DNA from: Thermoproteota archaeon
GTDB taxonomy: Archaea > Korarchaeota > Korarchaeia > Korarchaeales > Korarchaeaceae
NCBI GenBank assembly: GCA_003661365.1
Contig: QMVZ01000034.1
Span: 1-11,969, forward strand
Direction of reading: 5' to 3'
Length of the DNA stretch: 11,969 bases
Below the pieces are notes generated by a model. That model did not search any database. It was not told the origin of the DNA and saw only the letters and a program-made list of their open reading frames with translations. Of the stretch, positions 6,570-11,969 are shown piece by piece (positions within the stretch are counted from its first letter, which is position 1; every line of letters begins with the position of its first letter). A program made the translations under genes and the position numbers.

Positions 6570-7213
6570 TTTTTCTTTACTTCTTGCTGGACAAGCAATA
6601 TAGGTGCTGAAAGGGTTTTCCAGATAGTTCAACTTCAGGAACCTCCAAAAAACCTTGCAGAGTGGATGATGTTCTTGTCCACTGTTATATTTGGAGATGC
6701 ATCGCTCTCTAGAACGTTAAGAAAGGCAAATATCGAGAAGGCGAGAGTTCTTTTAATTACTATAGATGACGTAATTAACTCAATAATAGCTGAGAAAGCC
6801 AAGGAGTTAAATCCCAAGATAAGGGTCGTGGCCGGGGTTTTCAGAGATGAACCAGCCAACATGCTAAAATCCAGCGCAGATGTTGATGTAGCCATTAGCA
6901 CAACCTTAGCAACCACCCAGCTCTTCCTAGCTGGAGTTCTTTACGACGTGTTCCTGTCTGCCCCGCCTATAGCTCCTGTGAAGGTAGAAAAAAGCTCAGG
7001 CATAGAGTGCAAAAAAAAGAACTGGAAGATCGGGGGATCTCTGTTCTTGCCATACTTACCGGAAAAGGGTGGGTCGTACCAGACAAAGATCGCATAATAG
7101 AGCGGAATGGTGTTGTTTTAATTCAGATTTGGTGTATAAGTTTTACAGTACACAACGAGCAAGATCTTCATTCATTTGTTATCATCCTACAGGTATTGGA
7201 GGCAGAAACCTGA
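6570..7213 (+). pseudogene. Frameshifted TrkA/RCK potassium-regulator remnant
   Basis: The frame open from 6570 to 7097 encodes a clear RCK N-domain second half: VIFGDAS, then LRKANIEKARVLLITIDD, AKELNPKIRVVAGVFRDEP and ADVDVAIST. It resembles cytosolic regulators of K+ channels and Trk/Ktr uptake systems. The nucleotide-binding GxGxxG half that should precede it is absent or unreadable; other frames before 6570 do not restore it, and the first ATG in frame is only at 6666. The RCK_C part (LEDRGISVLAI ... GWVVPDKDRIIERNGVVLI) lies in another frame, entered at an A8 tract (7011-7018), and open to 7213. Adding one A restores continuity. After NGVVLI the similarity ends. Loss of the 5' half plus the frameshift favours a decayed gene; a homopolymer sequencing error or a programmed shift could explain only the A8 break. 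No channel gene is adjacent. Confidence 0.75.
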
Positions 7214-7997
7214 ACTCAAAAGGATTGATGTAGAATTTGGGAGTCCAAGGAGTGAGGGAAGAATAGACGATTATTGATCCTGTTGCTACTGAGAGAATAA
7301 GACAAGCTACCATGGCCCTTTTTACGCTCAGTTCGTATACAAGCCTGAATGTTTTGTAGAATAGGTAGGTCTCCCAGACTAGGAAGATGAGGCTAATTAC
7401 TATAACATCCCACTGGTTGAACTTGTAAATTGTCTGAAGCTCTTGAGTTACTTTTGTAGCAAGATAAGCCAAATACCTTGTAGATTTTGCCTCAGCCAAA
7501 TCAAAATCTATTACGACCTCCGGTGGGAGTCTTAAGAGATGTACGACATATATTGTTATGATCCTTAAACATTCTGGAACTAGAGTGGTTGAAAAAGCTG
7601 TAACTGCTGAAGAGAAGTAGGCTTTTCCCTTTAATCCCTCACCTAATATTTTCATAATCAAGATTCTAGCTAATATCAAGACGATTAATACCCCAGGAAC
7701 TAGTAGAAGGGATTTCATCACCACCATGTTTAGGGCCCTATCTTCTATGAGCCAGATATCAGCTGAAGTAATCCAGTAGGGGATGTTCATGTAATTGTAC
7801 CTAATTTTGGCAGAAACCTCATAGTTTCCAATTACTATCAAGAAAGATTGAACTAGCCAAAGTAGAAAGAAGACCTCAAGCTTAGATGCCCTAGAAATCT
7901 TTAAAAACACTTTTTCTGAACCTAAGCTGGCTCTAAAGAATTCTATAATAGAGTATAGAGCCTTTCTACCTAGAATGGGTCTTTTCCTTTTCTCCAT
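7182..7997 (-). CDS. Five-TM membrane protein, possibly Yip1-like
   Basis: This 271-residue integral membrane protein has a basic N-terminus (MEKRKRPILGRK) and about five hydrophobic segments at 41-57, 93-117, 128-153, 196-218 and 227-247. The C-terminal tail is short, aromatic and proline-rich. I cannot assign it firmly. Five helices, plus a segment of the type GEGLKGKAYFSSAVTAFSTTLVPE (119-142) in which a glycine/lysine turn leads into a helix ending near a Pro, recall archaeal Yip1-domain proteins. That is a suggestion, not an identification. The ATG at 7997 has no SD. An inverted repeat containing TTTTAA boxes lies just upstream (8013-8035). Its 3' end overlaps the decayed RCK frame by 32 bases on the opposite strand. 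It stands alone between two degraded loci. It appears intact and its codon use resembles that of its neighbours. Confidence 0.7.
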   Translation of the reverse strand: MEKRKRPILGRKALYSIIEFFRASLGSEKVFLKISRASKLEVFFLLWLVQSFLIVIGNYEVSAKIRYNYMNIPYWITSADIWLIEDRALNMVVMKSLLLVPGVLIVLILARILIMKILGEGLKGKAYFSSAVTAFSTTLVPECLRIITIYVVHLLRLPPEVVIDFDLAEAKSTRYLAYLATKVTQELQTIYKFNQWDVIVISLIFLVWETYLFYKTFRLVYELSVKRAMVACLILSVATGSIIVYSSLTPWTPKFYINPFEFRFLPPIPVG

Positions 7998-8012
7998 CTT
8001 TTTTTCATCGGT

Positions 8013-8035
8013 GTTAAAAGATTTTGCCTTTTAAC
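8013..8035. repeat. Inverted repeat GTTAAAAG-N7-CTTTTAAC (candidate operator)
   Basis: Two perfect 8-bp arms (8013-8020 and 8028-8035) are separated by 7 bases and lie 16 bp upstream of the membrane-protein ATG at 7997. Each arm also resembles a TATA element, so it could be a dimeric repressor site overlapping the promoter or a pair of opposed TATA boxes. It is not followed by a T run, so a terminator is unlikely. Confidence 0.45.
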
Positions 8036-8178
8036 AATAATGTCCACAATGCGAGATGGTGTAATCTTTGAAGGATCCCAACTTCCGAGGAAGCAATTGT
8101 TCTCTCAATGAACAATGGCAGAAGGCTGTGTAACCGTACTTCGCTGCAATAAGGGATGGTCTCTTCTACATTCATGTT

Positions 8179-8356
8179 TTACCTCTTTTTCTTTCGTAGT
8201 CCAGCCCAATCCCTGAACTTAAAGTGAAGTTTCGTTCCAACTGAGAGAAAAAACATAGTGAATAAAAGTAAGGAAATTACATCTAAAACGAGTCCAAAAC
8301 TAGTTTTACCCTCTGACGCATGCCTTAACAAATCGTTTGCATAGGTAAGTGGTATC
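8179..8356 (-). pseudogene. C-terminal remnant of an ABC-2 type permease
   Basis: About 58 residues read LEPIPLTYANDLLRHASEG ... LVLDVISLLLFTMFFLSVGTKLHFKFRD and end at TAA (8181-8179). Pro-Leu-Thr-Tyr-Ala-x-x-x-Leu-Arg, then a Leu-Asp helix, a final membrane helix and a basic tail, is the usual C-terminal end of ABC-2 permeases of drug/lipid exporters. The frame is open to an ATG at 8400, but the residues before LEPI (MMCHKMHSHRCG) do not look like permease sequence. No other frame upstream supplies the missing 200 or so residues, and no ATPase gene is nearby. It is best read as a 5'-truncated remnant. A real small protein from 8400 cannot be excluded. Confidence 0.55.
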
Positions 8357-8411
8357 GGTTCAAGACCGCATCTATGTGAATGCATCTTATGGCACATCAC
8401 ATTCGGTAGTG

Positions 8412-8426
8412 TGTAACAATGTTACA
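8412..8426. repeat. Small inverted repeat TGTAAC-AAT-GTTACA
   Basis: Two perfect 6-bp arms surround three bases, in non-coding sequence between the permease remnant and the CDC48 terminator. It could be a protein-binding site left from a lost promoter or a minor RNA hairpin. It has no T tract and no nearby start codon to serve. Confidence 0.35.
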
Positions 8427-8469
8427 TTACTAGCTAATAACGACAAACAAAATGTATAATCTCCATAAT

Positions 8470-8475
8470 AAAAAA
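8470..8475 (-). terminator. Poly-T terminator after CDC48
   Basis: Six A on the plus strand give TTTTTT in the CDC48 transcript, about 33 bases after the stop, in the context CTCCTTTTTTATTATG. A U tract without a hairpin is the standard archaeal intrinsic signal. Confidence 0.55.
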
Positions 8476-8507
8476 GGAGAAGAATGGGATAAATGAGTTG
8501 TTCCATG

Positions 8508-10787
8508 TCACGCTATATATCTTATAGGCTGACTTTCATTGCTCTTCTTTTTGTTGCTAGGATTTCCATATGACGCAGGAGCCTTTATTCTTCTCTCGAA
8601 CTCCTCGGCCATCTTCCTATAACTCTCAAGCTCTCCAACGAGGCTTGGACCTACTTTCTTCATGGCCTCTTCAAAGTGCTTCATACTTATCTTTAGCTCT
8701 TTTGCGTGTTTCTTAGCCTCTTCAGGATCTGGGTATCTTGAAATTAGTTCTTGTATTGCTAATATCGCTGCTGTATTGCACAGAGCCTCTAGATCTGCTC
8801 CTGTGTATCCCTCAGTAAGCTCTGCAAGTTTGTCAAGATTAACATCATCTGCAAGAGGTTTGTTCCTGGTATGAACTTTTAAGATCTCCTTTCTCGTCTG
8901 TAAGTCTGGTGGAGATACGTATATCAGCCTATCAAATCTTCCTGGCCTTAAAAGTGCTGGATCAAGTAGATCTGGCCTATTTGTTGCAGCTATCACAACC
9001 ACATTCCTGAGCTCCTCCAAGCCATCAATCTCAGTCAAAAGCTGACTTATTATCCTCTCTGTTACCCTAGAGTCTCCTATTCCTGATCCTCTCATGGGGG
9101 CAATGGCGTCTATCTCGTCAAAGAATATTATGCATGGAGCTGCCTGCCTAGCCTTCCTGAAGATCTCCCTGATAGCTCTCTCGCTCTCACCAACCCATTT
9201 GCTTAAGATCTCTGGGCCCTTAACGCTTATGAAGTTCGACTCGCTTTCATTTGCCACAGCCTTAGCCAAAAGAGTCTTACCACATCCAGGAGGTCCATAC
9301 AAAAGTATCCCTTTTGGAGCTTTTGCTCCGCTCTTCTCGAAGAGCTCTGGGTATTTTAGAGGCCATTCTATGGCCATCCTTAATTCTTCCTTAACCTTCT
9401 CAAGACCGCCTATGTCAGTCCATCTCACGTTTGGAACCTGTATTACTACTTCTCTGAGGGCGCTCGGCGTTATGTCCTTCAGAGCCGTCAGAAAGTCGTC
9501 CATCGTAACAACAAGTTTGTCTAAGACTTCTGCGGGAATTTCTTCCTGCTCTATGTCTATCTTTACTTCAGCGAAAACTCTCCTGAGGGCTCTCATCGCG
9601 GCCTCTTTTGCGAGAGCAGCGAGATCAGCGCCTACAAATCCATGAGTTAGGTCAGCAAGCTTCTCAAGATCAACGTCATCTGCGAGGGGCATTCCTCTTG
9701 TGTGGATCTGCAGTATTTCTAGCCTTGCATTTCTGTCGGGAACCCCTATCTCAATCTCCCTGTCAAACCTTCCTGGTCTCCTTAGAGCTGGATCCAGTGC
9801 GTTAGGTCTGTTAGTCGCTCCTATGACTATTACCTTACCTCTGGCCTCAAGACCGTCCATTAGTGTAAGAAGCTGGGATACTATCCTTCTCTCTACTTCT
9901 CCAGTTACCTCCTCCCTCTTTGGTGCAATTGCATCAATTTCATCTATGAATATGATGCTAGGAGCGTTGTCCTCGGCTTCTTTGAAGATCTTCCTTAAGT
10001 TCTCCTCGCTCTGCCCATACCACTTGCTCATTATCTCTGGACCGCTTATGCTGATGAAGTGTGCATTGCTCTCATTTGCCACAGCCTTAGCCAAAAGAGT
10101 CTTACCACATCCAGGAGGTCCGTATAGGAGAATGCCCTTTGGAGGCTCTATTCCAAGCCTATGGAAAAGCTCTGGATGCCTAAGAGGAAGCTCAACCATC
10201 TCCCTTATCTTTTGAATGGCCTCATCTAGGCCTCCAATATCCTCATAGGTTACTCTTGGGATCTTCCTGACAACTTCTGGAGCTGGGGTCTTGCTAACCA
10301 CAATTTCTGTCTGAGGAGTAATGATAACAGCATCTGCAGCGGGTTGAATGGATGTAACAACGAAATCAACCCTAGTTCCCATTATGCTAATCGGAATGCT
10401 GTTTCCTCTTGCGAGAGCCATGCCCTCCAACATTCTTGACAGATAACTCTCAATTCCAACTATTCTGAGGGCCTCGGTAGGTGCAAAAACTATTTTCTTA
10501 GCAGGTTTAGCCTCAACTTTCCTTATCTTAACGAAATCATCTATTCCAACGCCGGCGTTCCTTCGGGTATACCCATCTATCCTGATAACTCCTCTACCGT
10601 AGTCCTCAGGATATGCTGGCCAGACTATTGCTACAGCCCTGTTCTTCCCAATAATCTCAATTACATCGCCAGAACTCAGCCCAAGTTCTTCCATGGCTTT
10701 CCTATCTACTCTGGCGATGGCTCTTCCTACGTCTCTTGGATGAGCCTCAGCGACCTTTAGGGTTACATACCTCCTTTCCTCATTCAT
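8508..10787 (-). CDS. cdc48: CDC48/VAT-type two-ring AAA+ ATPase
   Basis: This is a full-length 759-residue archaeal CDC48 (VAT, p97 orthologue), a hexameric cytosolic unfoldase that extracts and unfolds proteins for refolding or proteasomal degradation. A CDC48 N-domain (about 1-165) is followed by D1, with Walker A GPPGCGKT at 223-230, Walker B IIFIDEID at 278-285, ATNRP at 324-328 and Arg fingers in RRPGRFDR (336-343). D2 has Walker A at 498-505, IIFFDEID at 553-560, ATNRP at 601-605 and RPGRFDR at 614-620. Both rings have aromatic pore loops (KWYG 255-258; KWVG 530-533), as in VAT and unlike the D1 of eukaryotic p97. The charged tail ends in RYIA, so the terminal HbYX proteasome-docking motif of some homologues is not present in exact form. 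The ATG is fixed by a near-perfect SD (AGGTGATC, 10792-10799). It lies 62 bp downstream of hsp20. The call is certain. Confidence 0.98.
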   Translation of the reverse strand: MNEERRYVTLKVAEAHPRDVGRAIARVDRKAMEELGLSSGDVIEIIGKNRAVAIVWPAYPEDYGRGVIRIDGYTRRNAGVGIDDFVKIRKVEAKPAKKIVFAPTEALRIVGIESYLSRMLEGMALARGNSIPISIMGTRVDFVVTSIQPAADAVIITPQTEIVVSKTPAPEVVRKIPRVTYEDIGGLDEAIQKIREMVELPLRHPELFHRLGIEPPKGILLYGPPGCGKTLLAKAVANESNAHFISISGPEIMSKWYGQSEENLRKIFKEAEDNAPSIIFIDEIDAIAPKREEVTGEVERRIVSQLLTLMDGLEARGKVIVIGATNRPNALDPALRRPGRFDREIEIGVPDRNARLEILQIHTRGMPLADDVDLEKLADLTHGFVGADLAALAKEAAMRALRRVFAEVKIDIEQEEIPAEVLDKLVVTMDDFLTALKDITPSALREVVIQVPNVRWTDIGGLEKVKEELRMAIEWPLKYPELFEKSGAKAPKGILLYGPPGCGKTLLAKAVANESESNFISVKGPEILSKWVGESERAIREIFRKARQAAPCIIFFDEIDAIAPMRGSGIGDSRVTERIISQLLTEIDGLEELRNVVVIAATNRPDLLDPALLRPGRFDRLIYVSPPDLQTRKEILKVHTRNKPLADDVNLDKLAELTEGYTGADLEALCNTAAILAIQELISRYPDPEEAKKHAKELKISMKHFEEAMKKVGPSLVGELESYRKMAEEFERRIKAPASYGNPSNKKKSNESQPIRYIA
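9247..9296 (-). repeat. 50-bp perfect repeat, copy in CDC48 D2
   Basis: This stretch encodes the D2 Walker A region (residues 498-513 plus two bases of the next codon) and is identical at all 50 bases to 10072-10121 in D1. Other conserved motifs of D1 and D2 in this gene differ at many wobble positions. Confidence 0.92.
10072..10121 (-). repeat. 50-bp perfect repeat, copy in CDC48 D1
   Basis: This stretch encodes the D1 Walker A region (residues 223-238 plus two bases). It is the identical partner of 9247-9296, 825 bp away in the same codon phase. The flanks diverge immediately (TAC versus TAT upstream; GAG versus GAA downstream). Confidence 0.92.
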
Positions 10788-10791
10788 TTCC

Positions 10792-10799
10792 GATCACCT
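10792..10799 (-). promoter_or_regulatory. Strong Shine-Dalgarno site of CDC48
   Basis: AGGTGATC, complementary to the 3' end of archaeal 16S rRNA, lies 4 bases ahead of the ATG at 10787. A TATA-like stretch (TATTTATTTT) lies about 30-40 bp upstream of the ATG, so CDC48 may also have its own promoter in addition to read-through from hsp20. Confidence 0.7.
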
Positions 10800-10831
10800 A
10801 ATTTAGATTCCTTCCAAAATAAATACGATTC

Positions 10832-10838
10832 AAAAAAA
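10832..10838 (-). terminator. Poly-T tract between hsp20 and CDC48
   Basis: Seven A on the plus strand give T7 in the transcript, about 12 bases after the hsp20 stop. It probably terminates part of the hsp20 transcripts, allowing a higher level of the small heat-shock protein than of CDC48 if the two are co-transcribed. Confidence 0.5.
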
Positions 10839-10849
10839 GAAGGGAGGTC

Positions 10850-11350
10850 TTACTCTACGTTGATCTTAGTCCCAGAGGGCCTGACTTCCCTTTTTGCCTT
10901 GAATGTGACCTCTAACACGCCGTTATTGTACTTGGCCTTAGCGCTTTTCACATCTACTTCAATTGGAAGGTCGACGCTAGCCCTATACTTCCTGTCGCCC
11001 CTCTCTGCCCTTATTTCTACTCTTTTCTCCGTTGCTCTGAGGTCTATGTCCTTCTTTTCTACGCCGGGCATTTCAGTAATTACTCTAACCTCGTTGGTTT
11101 TGTCGTCCACCATCACGTCAACGAAGGGAGTTCTAAAGCCCTCGATTTCCTGCACTGGAGGCACATTGCCGAAAGTCCTGACTACCGGCTTTCCCTCTGG
11201 TCCCATGGTTATTGAAAATCCATATACGTATGGTCCAAAGGTCTTTCCAGTCTTTATTGAAGCAAATTCTTTGTCTAACATTCTCTCCATTCTTCTAAAT
11301 TCCTCTTCTATTTCATCAAATATCTTCCTGATCCATCTGTCCCAGTACAT
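10850..11350 (-). CDS. hsp20: Hsp20 / alpha-crystallin family small heat-shock protein
   Basis: This 166-residue small heat-shock protein is a cytosolic, ATP-independent holdase that forms oligomers and keeps unfolding proteins soluble. It has an amphipathic helical N-terminus (DRWIRKIFDEIEEEFRRMERML) and the archaeal-type linker GPYVYGFSITMGPEGKPVVR (39-58). The alpha-crystallin domain runs about 73-155, with ITEMPGVEKKDI (91-102), ASVDLPIEVD (124-133) and the AxxxNGVLEV signature (139-148). The C-terminal I-x-I/V docking motif is present as I163-N-V165. I chose the ATG at 11350 because GGGGGTGATT (11354-11363) is an excellent SD just 3 bases upstream; the in-frame GTG at 11359 is part of that SD. 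A TATA box lies at 11401-11409. The gene sits between an HTH regulator and CDC48, both on the same strand, and is the probable first target of that regulator. The call is certain. Confidence 0.97.
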   Translation of the reverse strand: MYWDRWIRKIFDEIEEEFRRMERMLDKEFASIKTGKTFGPYVYGFSITMGPEGKPVVRTFGNVPPVQEIEGFRTPFVDVMVDDKTNEVRVITEMPGVEKKDIDLRATEKRVEIRAERGDRKYRASVDLPIEVDVKSAKAKYNNGVLEVTFKAKREVRPSGTKINVE

Positions 11351-11353
11351 CCC

Positions 11354-11363
11354 AATCACCCCC
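11354..11363 (-). promoter_or_regulatory. Shine-Dalgarno site of hsp20
   Basis: GGGGGTGATT lies 3 bases before the ATG at 11350. It decides the start against the GTG at 11359, which lies within this site. Confidence 0.75.
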
Positions 11364-11400
11364 TTCTACTTTCTACTCGAATAATTAACCAAACATTACA

Positions 11401-11409
11401 TATATAAAA
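11401..11409 (-). promoter_or_regulatory. TATA box of hsp20
   Basis: TTTTATATA on the minus strand is preceded by purine-rich GGGAAAAA, a plausible BRE. Transcription should start near 11378, giving a leader of about 28 bases that contains the SD site. Confidence 0.65.
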
Positions 11410-11426
11410 TTTTTCCCTAAATTTTA
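11405..11426. promoter_or_regulatory. Inverted repeat over the hsp20 TATA/BRE (candidate operator)
   Basis: TAAAATTT (11405-11412) and AAATTTTA (11419-11426) are perfect 8-bp arms around 6 bases (TTCCCT). The repeat overlaps the TATA and BRE, where a dimeric winged-helix repressor would block TBP/TFB. The arms are all A/T, so chance is a real alternative. A second imperfect pair, AAGAT (11439-11443) and ATCTT (11456-11460), lies further upstream. Confidence 0.4.
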
Positions 11427-11482
11427 AGATAACACGCTAAGATGATTTTCTTGAAATCTTGTTAGTTTTCTTACGTTCAAAG

Positions 11483-11969
11483 CTAGGTAATACCACCCGT
11501 CGTTTCTTTTATAGTCCTCAAAACTTCTCTTTTTAGCCATAACAGATAGGACTGGGACTCTTCGAGCAACTTTATGCCCCTATCTATCTTGGCCAAGAGG
11601 TCAGCAGATCTTCTTACTTTTTCCTCAAATGAATTACATCGCTTTATTCTTGTTAGTTCTGTTCTTCCCTCCGTTAGAATTTGAATTACATCTCTATCAA
11701 AGGAAGGCTTGACTTGTGAGGTAAGATTGGATGCAGAAATCCTATGAATGCTATCACCAAAACAAAGGGAGAGAAATATGTTCTTCTTCAAGCGATAGTA
11801 CCTCCTGGGAAGAGCATTTATATCACTTATAATTTCATAACTTTCAACGAATCCCTCATCTTCTAGTTTTTTCAGATGCTTGAGAATGGCGGTCTGAGAA
11901 ACCATATCCCTTAACTCCTTCTGAAGCTCGAACAAGTATCTTGGCTGTTCAGAGATAAGCTCAATGAGC
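11483..11969 (-). CDS. ArsR-type winged-helix regulator, partial (N-terminus beyond window); HSR1-like candidate
   Basis: The reading frame is open from the right edge to the TAG at 11485-11483, giving 161 visible residues; a TTG at 11935 lies inside the domain and is not the start. The visible part begins in a winged helix-turn-helix (LIELISEQPRYLFELQKEL, then VSQTAILKHLKKLEDEGFVESYE), followed by a wing with PRRYYRLKK and a strand IFLSLCF. This order, and the RRYYRL motif, are typical of archaeal ArsR-like repressors including the heat-shock regulators Phr and HSR1. The C-terminal third is charged and helical and may dimerise. It is co-directional with hsp20 and cdc48, 132 bp ahead of hsp20, and no clear terminator lies between them. 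Family and orientation are well supported; the heat-shock role is inferred from the neighbours. Metal-binding Cys clusters of metal-sensing ArsR proteins are not visible. Confidence 0.85.
   Translation of the reverse strand, partial: LIELISEQPRYLFELQKELRDMVSQTAILKHLKKLEDEGFVESYEIISDINALPRRYYRLKKNIFLSLCFGDSIHRISASNLTSQVKPSFDRDVIQILTEGRTELTRIKRCNSFEEKVRRSADLLAKIDRGIKLLEESQSYLLWLKREVLRTIKETTGGIT

Larger units (their letters stand above)
7998..8507. other. 510-bp region without an intact gene
   Basis: Between the membrane-protein start and the CDC48 stop, the only things I can support are the inverted repeat at 8013-8035, the permease tail at 8179-8356, a small inverted repeat at 8412-8426 and the poly-T terminator of CDC48 at 8470-8475. 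Short open frames exist (for example 53 codons, minus, 8014-8175), but none has a recognisable product or SD site. The region looks like eroded former coding sequence. Confidence 0.6.

Noticed and set aside
6503..6610. A 35-codon ORF with a hydrophobic stretch (ILVIVQFLGIVFLYFLL) that might be a one-helix protein or the Rossmann start of the RCK gene.
   Set aside because: The glycine motif is missing and the frame does not join the RCK frame without an indel. No SD is present, so it is too weak to annotate.
7007..7213. A separate 68-residue gene starting at a GTG.
   Set aside because: Its sequence is the RCK_C half that continues the preceding RCK_N frame; the GTG has no SD and lies inside the broken gene.
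8014..8175. A 53-codon minus-strand frame (MNVEETIPYCSE...).
   Set aside because: It has no SD, no similarity that I recognise, and its end lies inside the inverted repeat at 8013-8035. It may be chance or old coding sequence.
8355..8369. CGGTTCAAGACCG looks like the T-arm of a tRNA.
   Set aside because: The stem is only four pairs, there is no acceptor, D or anticodon arm around it, and the same bases encode the start of the ABC-2 permease remnant on the minus strand.
9247..10121. The 50-bp repeat as ends of a mobile element or a recombination site.
   Set aside because: Both copies are direct, in phase and encode the Walker A region of the two AAA+ domains of one intact gene, so a coding-sequence explanation is enough for their location.
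9094..10215. Plus-strand open frames of 183 and 171 codons opposite CDC48.
   Set aside because: They mirror the two AAA+ domains (both contain the reversed Walker A coding strand) and have no recognisable protein features.
10860..11384. A 174-codon open frame on the plus strand opposite hsp20.
   Set aside because: It is fully antisense to a certain gene, Ser/Leu/Thr-rich as expected from reversed coding sequence, and has no SD site or family motif.

Overview
This window is archaeal chromosome, probably from a thermophile of the Thermoproteota-like side of the Archaea. The evidence is a full-length two-ring CDC48/VAT ATPase, an archaeal-type Hsp20, MoxR/DUF58 proteins, PRC-barrel and DUF1634 families, Arg codons that are mostly AGG/AGA, TATA boxes about 25-28 bp ahead of apparently leaderless starts, and GGTGAT-type Shine-Dalgarno (SD) sites on other genes. 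I cannot name the species. No rRNA, tRNA, CRISPR array or intact insertion sequence is visible.

Layout. (a) 1-1319, minus: a DUF58 gene followed by an overlapping gene for a membrane-anchored, probably external protein that runs off the window. (b) 1366-2169, plus: a protein with two PRC-barrel-like modules, divergent from DUF58. (c) 2263-2967, minus: a short-chain dehydrogenase, divergent from (d) a MoxR AAA+ ATPase (3034-4095, plus). MoxR and DUF58 usually sit side by side; here two unrelated genes lie between them. (e) 4183-6442: two divergent TauE/SafE anion-exporter genes, one translationally coupled to DUF1634. (f) 6570-8507: an eroded zone with a frameshifted TrkA/RCK potassium-regulator remnant, a five-TM (possibly Yip1-like) membrane protein and the C-terminal tail of an ABC-2 permease. 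(g) 8508-11969, minus: a proteostasis cluster reading HTH regulator, Hsp20, CDC48.

The best functional reading is the last cluster. An ArsR-type regulator, a small heat-shock holdase and a CDC48 unfoldase are the same three functions as the HSR1/hsp20/cdc48 heat-shock group described in Archaeoglobus fulgidus, so a self-contained heat-shock regulon is a reasonable inference. The MoxR and DUF58 products are expected to act together in maturation of an envelope or metal-binding complex, with the anchored protein at 1-430 as a candidate partner.

The most unusual sequence-level signals are two perfect internal nucleotide repeats. One is 50 bp, shared by the D1 and D2 Walker A regions of CDC48. 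The other is 30 bp, shared by the two halves of the second TauE gene. Both look like intragenic gene conversion. I found no convincing new defence or mobile system.
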